NCBI GenBank assembly: GCA_024697945.1
Contig: JAILRU010000100.1
Coordinates: 1 to 63,373 of the forward strand
Source of the DNA: Bacteroidaceae bacterium
Lineage (GTDB): Bacteria > Bacteroidota > Bacteroidia > Bacteroidales > Bacteroidaceae
DNA length: 63,373 nt
Direction: 5' to 3'
Position numbers and translations under genes: made by a program. A model generated the notes under the pieces. The model saw only the letters and a program-made list of their open reading frames with translations, searched no databases and had not been told where the DNA came from. Positions 51,560 to 63,373 of the stretch are shown piece by piece. Every line of letters begins with the position of its first letter. Position 1 is the first letter of the stretch.

Positions 51560-53461
51560 TCATTTCCAGGCAAACTTTTTCCCGTCCTGGATATAGATAC
51601 CCCCTGAGAAAGTTGAAAAGTTGAAAGGATGAAAATTTGAAATGCGGCGGCCGCTGAGGTCATAACATTTACCATTTGACCATTTACCATTTACCGCTTC
51701 ATCTTTATCATTTATCATTTGTCCTTTATCATTTAGACGCGGAGCGTCGCCAATGCCCGTTGGGTCTGGTTCGATGAGTTTCAACGGAACCCAGGTCGCT
51801 GGTTTGAGGGGATTGGCATCGGGGATGAGCTCCACTTGTTGCTGTGTGCCGTCGCCCATGACAATCTCCATGTTGACACTAATGTTCTCTCCGACAGGCG
51901 CTGTACTGAGGTCAAGGGCAGTCCACGGTATCTCAATCTCGATGCGATAATTGCTACTGCTGACGACACTTTCTGCACGGACAGTTGGCAGGGATATTTG
52001 TTTCCAATCCGTTCCGTTACCCTTGCTGACGGTAAGGGTACTGTTGGGAAGTATATTGAATCGATAGGCTGATGGCATTGGGATATTGGTACTGGCACCT
52101 TTACTTTCCACATAGAACGTAACTCCGTCTGGGAAAGGTTCTTCCGACCGAGGGTTGTTACGATAGACAAGGCATGTCATGTAGAGCATGTCGTTGTCAT
52201 AGGCAAAGTCGATGTATGAGAAAGCCCCAGTCTCGTTGCCCATAGGCACTTGGCGTGCAGTAGAGTTGTAATAGGTGTCATCAGAGGTAAGCCTGCCGTC
52301 AGTCATTTGCGAGCCGTATGGTGCCAAGAACTGATTCATGGGATAGCCTTTCATCATGACCACCTTGCCGTCCAGTCCGCCGACAGCAACCACAATGCCT
52401 GTATCGATAACGGCAAGCGAGTTCCACCAACAGCCCTTTGTCGTGCCTTGCAGAAAGGGTCTGGACATTGCCTTGAAGTCCTTGGCCTGTTTGTTTCCGA
52501 CATAGACGTACATCTTCATGTTGTCGCCCTCGCCGTATGTGGATTGGTGCGAAAGGACGGTCTCGCCACCAGGGAGTACACGCAGATAGGGTGCTCCGCC
52601 TTTTGCTACGGGGCAGTAGTTATGGTTGACGCAGCGATTGCGTTGGTTGCTTGAGCCTGAGACGTAGAAGTTGCTTTTCCAGTTGTTGGTAAGTGGAACG
52701 CGGACTGTTGTAGGAACGAAATCACCTACTCCTTCCCATCCGTTGTCCTCGATGGCAACAACAATCGTCCTCTGGTCGCTGAGCAGTACGGGAACGGGCA
52801 TTCCGTCTCGGTAACCGCTACGATAGGAGACACGCTGCGGTTCAGACCAAGTCAGTCCGCCATCGAAGCTGCGACAGAGCGATATCTGTTGCTCGGAGGT
52901 AGTCATGTAAGGACTCTCGTCGGCAAAGTAAAGCTGTAGTTCGCCAGATGGCAGTTCGAGGAATGAAGGTTCCCAACAACCGTTCTCGAAGGTGTAGTCG
53001 GCATCATAGACAAATATCTCGTCGCTCCAGCTCTTGCCATTGTCGGTACTCCGTCGCACTCGGATGCCAAAGCGCCTGTCCTCTGTATAGGGCTTTGACG
53101 GACGAGGATTGTAGCCAACGATGATGGTGCCGTCAGAGAGTTGCACCAAGTCAGGTACGCAGTTGGGTGTGTTGTTTGTATTGGGTGCAATAAGGGTAGA
53201 CGAGGACCAGGTCCTGCCTTTGTTGGTGGAAAAGCTTACCTTTATGCCGCCACTCTCGCAGCACGCCATTAGCCGTCCGTCGCTCAGTTCTATCAGACGT
53301 GCATAGCCACCGCTGTTGAAGATTGTGACAGGGTTGCGGGCATCCCAGTAGATTCGACTGCCATTGTAGCGAGTGACTGTAGCAGCGGCTATGCCTTGGC
53401 AGAAGAGAAATGTAAGAATGAAAAAATGAAAGAATGAAATATATGGGAGTGCTTTTTTCAT
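51560..53461 (-). CDS. Exported BNR-repeat glycosidase (sialidase/GH93-like) with CBM9-like domain
   Basis: 633 residues with a signal peptide (about 1-26). A beta-propeller with Asp-box repeats: FSTNKGRTW, RSTDNGKSW and RSFDGGLTW. No FRIP motif of GH33 sialidases is seen and ENGCWEPSFLELPSGE is more like exo-arabinanases (GH93) or unclassed propeller glycosidases, so substrate is open. About 430-545 resembles a CBM9 domain (IEIEIPWTALDL). The tail has GIGDAPRLNDKGQMIND, CYDLSGRR and GIYIQDGKK: a T9SS signal whose linker is repeat-encoded. Its start overlaps the upstream M6 protease stop by 4 nt. Confidence 0.82.
   Translation of the reverse strand: MKKALPYISFFHFFILTFLFCQGIAAATVTRYNGSRIYWDARNPVTIFNSGGYARLIELSDGRLMACCESGGIKVSFSTNKGRTWSSSTLIAPNTNNTPNCVPDLVQLSDGTIIVGYNPRPSKPYTEDRRFGIRVRRSTDNGKSWSDEIFVYDADYTFENGCWEPSFLELPSGELQLYFADESPYMTTSEQQISLCRSFDGGLTWSEPQRVSYRSGYRDGMPVPVLLSDQRTIVVAIEDNGWEGVGDFVPTTVRVPLTNNWKSNFYVSGSSNQRNRCVNHNYCPVAKGGAPYLRVLPGGETVLSHQSTYGEGDNMKMYVYVGNKQAKDFKAMSRPFLQGTTKGCWWNSLAVIDTGIVVAVGGLDGKVVMMKGYPMNQFLAPYGSQMTDGRLTSDDTYYNSTARQVPMGNETGAFSYIDFAYDNDMLYMTCLVYRNNPRSEEPFPDGVTFYVESKGASTNIPMPSAYRFNILPNSTLTVSKGNGTDWKQISLPTVRAESVVSSSNYRIEIEIPWTALDLSTAPVGENISVNMEIVMGDGTQQQVELIPDANPLKPATWVPLKLIEPDPTGIGDAPRLNDKGQMINDKDEAVNGKWSNGKCYDLSGRRISNFHPFNFSTFSGGIYIQDGKKFAWK
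51701..51753. repeat. GACGC-N3-GCGTC module, copy in the BNR glycosidase
   Basis: Encodes GDAPRLNDKGQMINDKD in the T9SS linker; the AAATGGTAAATGG repeat adjoins it. Confidence 0.75.
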
Positions 53462-55179
53462 TGAGTCGTAGTTATGAGATGCTTCTTTCCGCTTCGTATA
53501 TATATGCCCTTCTGCAATTTTGCTCCGCCTGCGCCTGAGCTTTGCGAAGAATTTTGAATTTTGAATTTTGAATTATCAATGCGGCGGCCTGCGAGGTCAT
53601 AGACAGCATTATCATTTATCATTTGTCCTTTATCATTTATACGCTCTGCGTCGCCAATTCCTAGCACTTCCTCGTCGAATATGAAGCTGATGAGTCCGTC
53701 TGCCGATTCGCTTATCTCCGTGAAGGAATGGTCCATATATGTACTGCCATCTGCATTCATGTTGTAGAGCGTGGCGGCAGGTATGGAGGTGTTAGAGAGT
53801 TCCGTATTTCCTGTGGTTCCTGGCCAGGGGTCACCAGCCAGGGTATAGGTATATAGCAGGTTGTCGGCAGGAATGATGGTCATGCGTTGGTGCGAACGAA
53901 CGGTATTTAGTGTATTCTCCATCCAGGCCAGGCTGTCATAGTCAACATGCAGGATGAGCATGCCATGTCCGGCGAGATGGCTGTCCCAACTTTCTTGTTG
54001 ACGGTTCTCGAGGAGGTAGTATTCATCGTGCTTTCCGCTGTTCCTTAGTATATAGGCGACGGGCTCCGAGGTTAGGGCGGGCATGTCCCGGACGATGGTT
54101 GCTTCATTGAGTTCTATGGGTTCGAGCCAGCCGCAGAACATGCGCTCGTAGCTGGTGAAGCCAGCCGGTGTACCTCCATCTCCGTTGTATTCGCCGTAGT
54201 CCATCAGGTCCCAGGACCTCATGCCGAAGTTATGACCCGCGGTATCGTAGGTGTCCGGCAGTCCGAAGCAATGGGAGAACTCGTGGCATGCTGTTCCGAT
54301 GCCGGAAATCTTGGTGCCGTTATTGTCCCGCAACTCAGAACTGGTGGCATAGCTGTCGATGATTACGCCATCCACCAGGACTGGGCCATTGCCGTCATTT
54401 TCATCCTTAGCTTCGGTGAGAGTCCATGCGTGCGACCAGATGTCATTGCGTGTGCCGCTCTGTGCTTCGTCAAAACCGGAATGTATGATGTATATCTGCT
54501 CTACCACGCCGTCCCCGTCCCAGTCGTATTGGCTGAAATCGACTTCATCATCCAACATGTGTACGGCTTCTGTAACCATAACGGCAGGATGCTGGTCGTC
54601 GCCATTCTTGTTGTTGGCTCCATAGTAGGCAAGGGATTGGCTCATCGTGATGGGACCAACGACATCAAAGGAGAAATCGAACTGCCCATAGCTGGAATCA
54701 TAGAAATAATCGTGGACAGAGCCCCTGTTCAAGTCGTCCGTATATCCTTCCTTGTTGAAATAATCTTGGAAGGTAGAGTTGGAGAATTGGAACGGCAAAG
54801 ACGGGAACTGAACCAAAATGACCAGTCCGCGTTTGCTGCCAGAGATGGACGACGGGTAGGACTTCTGCCGTTTTACGGCATTTCGTCTTGTTCTAACGTT
54901 TTGGCGCTTTTCAAGTCTCGACTTCCAGCGTTTATGAATGGCATCTGGTTCTACGAAGTGGGCGATGTCCAGACTATCGCATTGCAGGTATTGTCCGTCG
55001 TCTGTCAGATAGAAATGAATCGTTTCGTCGCCCATCCTTGTGGCTTCTATGGCGGTGCCATCGGCAAGCTTGAGCCAGCAACGGTCCCGCTTGGCAGGTA
55101 CAGCAAAAGCCGTCACGACACACATACCGAAGAAGATTGCGGACAAGCAACGCTCGACGGCCGAAGGGAAAGTCAACAT
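53458..55179 (-). CDS. M6-family exported metalloprotease, T9SS tail (second of two)
   Basis: 573 residues from the ATG at 55179; the signal peptide runs to about TAFAVPAKR. A longer frame (to 55206) exists. The zinc motif is HEFSHCFGLPD, the HExxHxxGLPD form of immune-inhibitor-A-like M6 proteases, with FGMRSWDLMDYG following. The T9SS tail includes YDLAGRR and GIYIRSGKK; its linker is made of dispersed repeats (NSKFKIQNSS and others). The 36-bp repeat at 55142-55177, read on the opposite strand to the copy in ligA, encodes the start of the signal peptide. It lies between the first M6 gene and the BNR glycosidase. Confidence 0.88.
   Translation of the reverse strand: MLTFPSAVERCLSAIFFGMCVVTAFAVPAKRDRCWLKLADGTAIEATRMGDETIHFYLTDDGQYLQCDSLDIAHFVEPDAIHKRWKSRLEKRQNVRTRRNAVKRQKSYPSSISGSKRGLVILVQFPSLPFQFSNSTFQDYFNKEGYTDDLNRGSVHDYFYDSSYGQFDFSFDVVGPITMSQSLAYYGANNKNGDDQHPAVMVTEAVHMLDDEVDFSQYDWDGDGVVEQIYIIHSGFDEAQSGTRNDIWSHAWTLTEAKDENDGNGPVLVDGVIIDSYATSSELRDNNGTKISGIGTACHEFSHCFGLPDTYDTAGHNFGMRSWDLMDYGEYNGDGGTPAGFTSYERMFCGWLEPIELNEATIVRDMPALTSEPVAYILRNSGKHDEYYLLENRQQESWDSHLAGHGMLILHVDYDSLAWMENTLNTVRSHQRMTIIPADNLLYTYTLAGDPWPGTTGNTELSNTSIPAATLYNMNADGSTYMDHSFTEISESADGLISFIFDEEVLGIGDAERINDKGQMINDNAVYDLAGRRIDNSKFKIQNSSQSSGAGGAKLQKGIYIRSGKKHLITTTQ
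53608..53657. repeat. GACGC-N3-GCGTC module, copy in the M6 protease
   Basis: Encodes GDAERINDKGQMINDN in the T9SS linker. Confidence 0.75.
55142..55177. repeat. 36-bp dispersed repeat, copy at the M6 signal peptide
   Basis: 35 of 36 bases match the ligA copy at 43613-43648. Confidence 0.85.
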
Positions 55180-55272
55180 ACCACGGACAAAAGACACTTT
55201 TACCATTTCACTTTTTCACTTTTTCACTTCTTTAATTCCTTTAACTTCTTTAACTCCTTTAACTTCTTTTCT

Positions 55273-57258
55273 TTATTGTATCATTATCTTCTTCGTCCTT
55301 CCGTCCATACGGCGAACAACGTAGATACCATGCCTGAGTGAGAAGCGATGGAGCTCATCGGCAAAGCATTCTCCAACCATGCGGCCATCGGTTTTATAGA
55401 CACGCACGAGTTCCGAGCTTTCGGTGATTTCGGATATCGCATCAGGATTGGCACGGAAAGGCTCGCCCTCTGCCCATTTGCTGTTGCGGTAACTGTCGCT
55501 GATGGACTGGACGGCAAACGTATAGTCCACGTCTTCCTTCAGGTTGTCGAATCTGAAAGAAGTAGCCCCGATGCTGTCTTGTTGTAGCACCAGTTGGCCT
55601 TCGCACCATAGACGCAGGTTGTATAGCTCTGCTCCTTCTATTGGCTCCCAAATGGCCGTTGTCTTGAGTGGCTCCGTGTCCTCGAGTGCCAAGCCCGTTG
55701 GTGGCTCTAAAGTCCCCAAGGGCATTGCCTTGACGGTGATGATGCCGTCCTCCGTTTCCTCGATATCGACAAGTGGCTTGCCCATATAGGTTCCCGTGAA
55801 GACAAGGCTGGCGGGAGTGGAGGTGTCGGTCAGTTCATGGTTCTCTGTGATGCCCGGGTAGGGATTGCCTTGCAGGCTTCTCTGCCATTCATCTTTACTC
55901 TTGGCGTTATTGGAACCGATAAGGGAATTGTTGGCAGGGATGATGGTAAGACGCTGATGGCTGACACTGGTGTTTACGGCATTGCCTAACCACGAGCCGG
56001 CGTTGTAGTCAACATGAAAGACTAGCATGCCATGTCCGCGATTGCTGCACACACCCCAGTCCCAGCCGACAGGTTGTTTGTTTTCAAGGATATAGTATTC
56101 GTTGGGGTTGGCATCGTTGACCAGTTTGTATCCCTTGCCTCCCTGACTGACGACGGAAAGGTGTAGCGTGCTGGGTCCTTTGATGACTTCTGTCTGCTTC
56201 CATCCCATGAACTCGCGTTCGTAGGCTGTATAGCCGATAGGCACCTTGCCGCTTCTGGTGTACATGCCATAGTCCATCACGCTCCAATAGTCCAGTCCGA
56301 ACGCCACGTTCTTTGTGTCGTACAGGTCAGGCAGACCGATGGAATGACTTACCTCGTGGATGACTACGCCTACGCCGTCGGGCTGTGTGTCGGTGATTCT
56401 TCCATCGGCACTGGCAGCTGTGGGACGAAGTTCGCAACTGGATGAACATCCGGAGAGCGTAACGCCGTCGATCGTGTAGGCGCAAGGCATCTCCTGGGGC
56501 CAGAGGGTGTTCTTGTCGCCATAGCTGTTCGTATAGTTCTGCCCGAGTCCGGCAAAGATGATGACGCACATATCCACCTTGCCGTCGCCGTCGTTGTCGA
56601 ACTGCAACCAGCCTCCCGTCAGCGTGTCTTTTGATGCTATATATGCTTTGGAGAAGGACTCAGAGACGAACTCGTAGTAATGCAAGTCCTTGGTTCCTCC
56701 GCTCTGTTCTCCGTAATAGGAATAGATGCTGTCGAGCTGCACAGGACCGATGATAGTGAATTCGGGCTGGAACTGTCCTTCGCTTTGATCGATGAAATAT
56801 TGTCGCACGCTGCCCCAGTTGCCTGTGGTTGAGTAGATGTCCGTGCCGTTGAAGAACCTGTTGTAGAAGCTCTGCACCCTGCTTTCAGTCACGCCCACAG
56901 AAAAATTCTTGTCCTTGAAGGCTGCCAGGATTACGGGTATCTTCTTAGTCCCGTATGGCTGAACGAGTGCTGTTGCCACGCTTCCCACGCGCCGCCTTTC
57001 CTGACGGGGCATTGGGGGTAGGGTAGCGTAGTACTCATAGACAGAGAGACCCGTCGGGTGGAATGTGCCGTCCTGTTCCACGACCACCTCGCCATCATCG
57101 GTCAGCAGGTAGTCGAAGAATTCGTCGCCGTAGGCAGTTACCACCACCGTCCGTCCGTCGTCAAGGGTTACGCTTCTGCGGATTCGCATAGCGGGCACAG
57201 CCATCAGCCAAAGTGAAAAACTGGTCAGTACCAGTGTCAGTATGTATCGCTTCAACAT
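55273..57258 (-). CDS. M6-family exported metalloprotease (first of two)
   Basis: 661 residues from ATG 57258 (MLKRYILTLVL, signal peptide to about LMAVPA); an upstream in-frame ATG is read from repeat DNA. Zinc motif HEVSHSIGLPDLYD and FGLDYWSVMDYG. After the protease domain comes an FN3-like domain (about 525-610) and a C-terminal tail (VRVYKTDGRMVG, HGIYVVRRMDGR) of the T9SS type. Unlike its neighbour, the tail is free of the GDAER repeat. First gene of an M6-M6-glycosidase operon; promoter at 57325-57332. Confidence 0.9.
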   Translation of the reverse strand: MLKRYILTLVLTSFSLWLMAVPAMRIRRSVTLDDGRTVVVTAYGDEFFDYLLTDDGEVVVEQDGTFHPTGLSVYEYYATLPPMPRQERRRVGSVATALVQPYGTKKIPVILAAFKDKNFSVGVTESRVQSFYNRFFNGTDIYSTTGNWGSVRQYFIDQSEGQFQPEFTIIGPVQLDSIYSYYGEQSGGTKDLHYYEFVSESFSKAYIASKDTLTGGWLQFDNDGDGKVDMCVIIFAGLGQNYTNSYGDKNTLWPQEMPCAYTIDGVTLSGCSSSCELRPTAASADGRITDTQPDGVGVVIHEVSHSIGLPDLYDTKNVAFGLDYWSVMDYGMYTRSGKVPIGYTAYEREFMGWKQTEVIKGPSTLHLSVVSQGGKGYKLVNDANPNEYYILENKQPVGWDWGVCSNRGHGMLVFHVDYNAGSWLGNAVNTSVSHQRLTIIPANNSLIGSNNAKSKDEWQRSLQGNPYPGITENHELTDTSTPASLVFTGTYMGKPLVDIEETEDGIITVKAMPLGTLEPPTGLALEDTEPLKTTAIWEPIEGAELYNLRLWCEGQLVLQQDSIGATSFRFDNLKEDVDYTFAVQSISDSYRNSKWAEGEPFRANPDAISEITESSELVRVYKTDGRMVGECFADELHRFSLRHGIYVVRRMDGRTKKIMIQ

Positions 57259-57324
57259 CGTCAATTTACAATTCATAATTATCATGGTGGTAGCAAATTC
57301 TTCATTCTTCATTCATTTCGTGCG

Positions 57325-57332
57325 CAAAAGTA
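57325..57332 (-). promoter_or_regulatory. Promoter -7 box of the M6 operon
   Basis: Minus-strand TACTTTTG, 67 nt before the preferred start. Confidence 0.6.
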
Positions 57333-57429
57333 CGAAAAAAACTATATATATAATGTATAATTAGCAAAAAAAAAGCGTAAAAGCGTAAAATTCTTCATTC
57401 TTCATTCTTCATTCTTCATTATTTCTTCG

Positions 57430-57437
57430 TATCTTTG
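57430..57437 (+). promoter_or_regulatory. tRNA-Ala promoter -7 box
   Basis: TATCTTTG, 18 nt before the tRNA. The GH2 gene may be read from it too, as no other promoter is seen. Confidence 0.6.
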
Positions 57438-57455
57438 CACCGCAATTACCTGCAA

Positions 57456-62209
<4,754 letters not shown>

Positions 62210-62213
<4 letters not shown>

Positions 62214-62431
62214 ACGGCTTCGTCAAGTTGCATTTCCAGATTTGCCACTTCTTCCTTGTCGAGGAAATGGAACTCCCAATCGAGCTCTCGGAACAGTTCT
62301 TCGCTGGTCAGGTAGTGACCTTCAGCTATGCGCTTGCGAGCTGCTTCGGCACGTGTCAGTAGCTCTTCCTTAGTGTAGCGCTTCAGAGGGAAGTTCGCGT
62401 GCAAAGCTACGAATAAGCGAGCACAATACAA
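62210..62431 (-). pseudogene. Antitoxin-like remnant
   Basis: A 73-codon frame with KRYTKEELLTRAEAARKRI and GHYLTSEELFREL, typical of the C-terminal part of Bacteroidetes ParD/addiction-module antitoxins. A promoter box (62402-62409) lies inside the frame, and no ATG follows it before the conserved part, so the original N-terminus appears lost. It could still be translated from a rare start. Confidence 0.55.
62402..62409 (-). promoter_or_regulatory. Promoter -7 box ahead of the antitoxin remnant
   Basis: Minus-strand TAGCTTTG; the following CGAATAAGCGAGC on the plus strand also flanks the valS promoter (13868-13881). Confidence 0.5.
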
Positions 62432-62548
62432 AAGAAAAGCTTGTTTTTCTTTTTATTGTCGAGCGCAAAAGTAGCTCGACCGCAGGTCTTCCGCCTGCGC
62501 CTGAGCACCTACGGAGCGCAAGAAGGTACAAAAAAAAGTGAAAAGTGA

Positions 62549-62695
62549 ATGGAAATGAATGGAAAAGGAGTTTATGGATCCGAAGGCCCTTATGCTTATT
62601 GTTTAGACATCTCCAACGGACAACTGGATTTTCCTGCCGTAAATTTAGATCTCCATGAAGGCAAAATTTTCCATCTTGCCTGCTTCGCATTCTAG
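62549..62695 (+). CDS. Possible 48-residue small ORF, unidentified
   Basis: Starts MEMNGKGVYGSEGPYAY and ends HLACFAF. It is preceded by GAAAAGTGAATGG repeats and followed by a terminator (62727-62750). No family is recognised; it could be a gene fragment. Confidence 0.25.
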   Translation: MEMNGKGVYGSEGPYAYCLDISNGQLDFPAVNLDLHEGKIFHLACFAF

Positions 62696-62726
62696 TTGAC
62701 CGGAGTTTGAGTAAAGAAGTTAAAGG

Positions 62727-62750
62727 AAGAGCGCCCAGAAAGGCGCTCTT
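62727..62750. terminator. Terminator behind smalltalk, usable in both directions
   Basis: A perfect 9-bp stem (62727-62735 with 62742-62750) and 6-nt loop. Confidence 0.75.
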
Positions 62751-62754
62751 TCTG

Positions 62755-62871
62755 TTAGAGAGTGAATGGTCCTTTGCCCATGCAGCTTGTGGTTGTCAGG
62801 GCGGTCAGGAATGCTGTGAGCGCGGCTACTAGCATCTTCACCGCAAGCTCGATAATTCGTTTCTTGTCCAT
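62755..62871 (-). CDS. Smalltalk-type small membrane protein
   Basis: 38 residues: a charged start (MDKKRIIEL), one hydrophobic helix, a TTTSCMG end and a short tail. It matches the small Bacteroidetes proteins named smalltalk, which lie behind HU-family proteins and often near amidase genes. The SCMG motif recalls a lipobox. Function unknown. It lies 124 nt downstream of the HU-related gene on the same strand. Confidence 0.7.
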   Translation of the reverse strand: MDKKRIIELAVKMLVAALTAFLTALTTTSCMGKGPFTL

Positions 62872-62905
62872 ATAGTTTTTGAGTTTTTTTAGTCGTTTGG
62901 TTTAA

Positions 62906-62934
62906 GCAGCAGCCACTCGTCGAGCCGCTGCTGC
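62906..62934 (-). terminator. Hairpin between the HU-related gene and smalltalk
   Basis: A perfect 8-bp stem GCAGCAGC (62906-62913) with 62927-62934. Confidence 0.4.
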
Positions 62935-62995
62935 CATCTCATTTCAGCTCCCCTCTACTCCCCTCCATTACGGGAGGGGTCGGGGGTGGGTCTGT

Positions 62996-63373
62996 TTAGT
63001 CAGCGTCTCCGCTGCCTGAGCTCTTCGTGAACACCTTGGTCGTCACTTCGCTGCTCTGACCGTCCTTGATGGCGATGGCCTTCACGGTGGTGGTGGCAGA
63101 GAGGTTCAGAGCCGAGCTGTAGAGAGAGCTGGAGCTGGTGGGAGTCGAGCCGTCCGTGGTGTAGCGGATCTCAGCCCCAGAAGGACCGCTCATCGTCACA
63201 GAGGTGCTCTCGGCAAAGGGAGAGGTACCGCTGATGGTCGGAGCCGTCAGAGAGGTCTGACTACCGCTGCCGCCGTTTTGGTTTTGGTTTTCGTTTTGGT
63301 TCTCACCGTTGTCCTCGATGATGCCAGGGTCGGCAGACGTTACCTGCTTCACGACGTTGCCGTCGCGGTCGTA
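62996..63373 (-). CDS. C-terminal part of an HU-related protein with a chitobiase-type Ig-like domain
   Basis: The frame is open to the right edge, so the N-terminus is outside; the visible part begins YDRDGNVVKQVTSAD. After an Asn/Gln/Glu linker comes a domain with IRYTTDGSTPTSSSS, the signature of the chitobiase/beta-hexosaminidase C-terminal domain (CHB_HEX_C_1). In Bacteroidales, HU domains fused to an Ig-like or Gly-rich tail (HU-HIG type) have this layout and precede smalltalk genes. The HU part itself cannot be seen here. Confidence 0.65.
   Translation of the reverse strand, partial: YDRDGNVVKQVTSADPGIIEDNGENQNENQNQNGGSGSQTSLTAPTISGTSPFAESTSVTMSGPSGAEIRYTTDGSTPTSSSSLYSSALNLSATTTVKAIAIKDGQSSEVTTKVFTKSSGSGDAD

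Overview
The window looks like chromosomal DNA of a gut or rumen Bacteroidales bacterium, most probably Prevotellaceae (Prevotella/Segatella-like). The evidence is the Bacteroidetes promoter box TAnnTTTG ahead of many genes, the ssb-gldE pair, the YDLSGRR...GIYI type IX secretion (T9SS) tails on five large exported proteins, a V-type rather than F-type ATPase, a bifunctional hisB, the leuA-leuC-leuD-citramalate-synthase-like operon, and a small 'smalltalk' protein beside an HU-related protein. No database search was run; family names come from motifs read by eye.

Layout. 0-6 kb: end of a Gly-rich protein, gyrA, two exported TPR proteins. 6-14 kb: gldE/ssb, an exported endonuclease/phosphatase-family protein, a large zinc protease and valS, with an AlbA-domain regulator divergent from valS. 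14.7-20.4 kb: a large exported LRR/discoidin protein followed by 2.6 kb that is mostly non-coding and is the most unusual part of the window: a nested RNA-like leader whose 3' arm covers the start codon, three hairpins with 11-nt ATATATA-type loops but unrelated stems, two arrays of 22-23-bp palindromic repeats, a 21-bp triplicate, and a PIN toxin-antitoxin pair flanked by direct repeats. 20.4-31 kb (all minus strand): lipoprotein flavodoxin, MltF-like transglycosylase, uridine kinase, GH29 fucosidase, nucleotidyltransferase, V-ATPase K-I-D, glycosyltransferase and esterase.

31.4-37.3 kb: hisG-hisD-hisC-hisB-recR, a small membrane protein and a GNAT acetyltransferase; then reverse rubrerythrin and tRNA-Gly(CCC). 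38-46 kb: a 1425-residue exported protein joining a phosphodiester-glycosidase domain to a tyrosine-phosphatase-like domain, ligA, and a DUF4838 glycosidase-like protein. 46.4-51.5 kb: leucine/isoleucine operon without leuB. 51.5-57.3 kb (minus): two M6 metalloproteases and a BNR-repeat glycosidase in one operon. 57.4-63.4 kb: tRNA-Ala(GGC), a 1504-residue GH2 beta-galactosidase, a broken toxin-antitoxin pair, smalltalk and an HU-related protein running off the end.

Two themes join the parts. First, exported degradation: GH2, GH29, GH93/33-like, DUF4838, phosphodiester glycosidase, proteases and esterase suit a host- or plant-glycan degrader. Second, short dispersed repeats typical of intergenic DNA (AAATGGTAAATGG, AATTCAAAATTC, CAACTTTTCAACTTT, GACGC-N3-GCGTC and others) also sit in frame inside at least a dozen genes, supplying signal peptides, linkers and C-termini.
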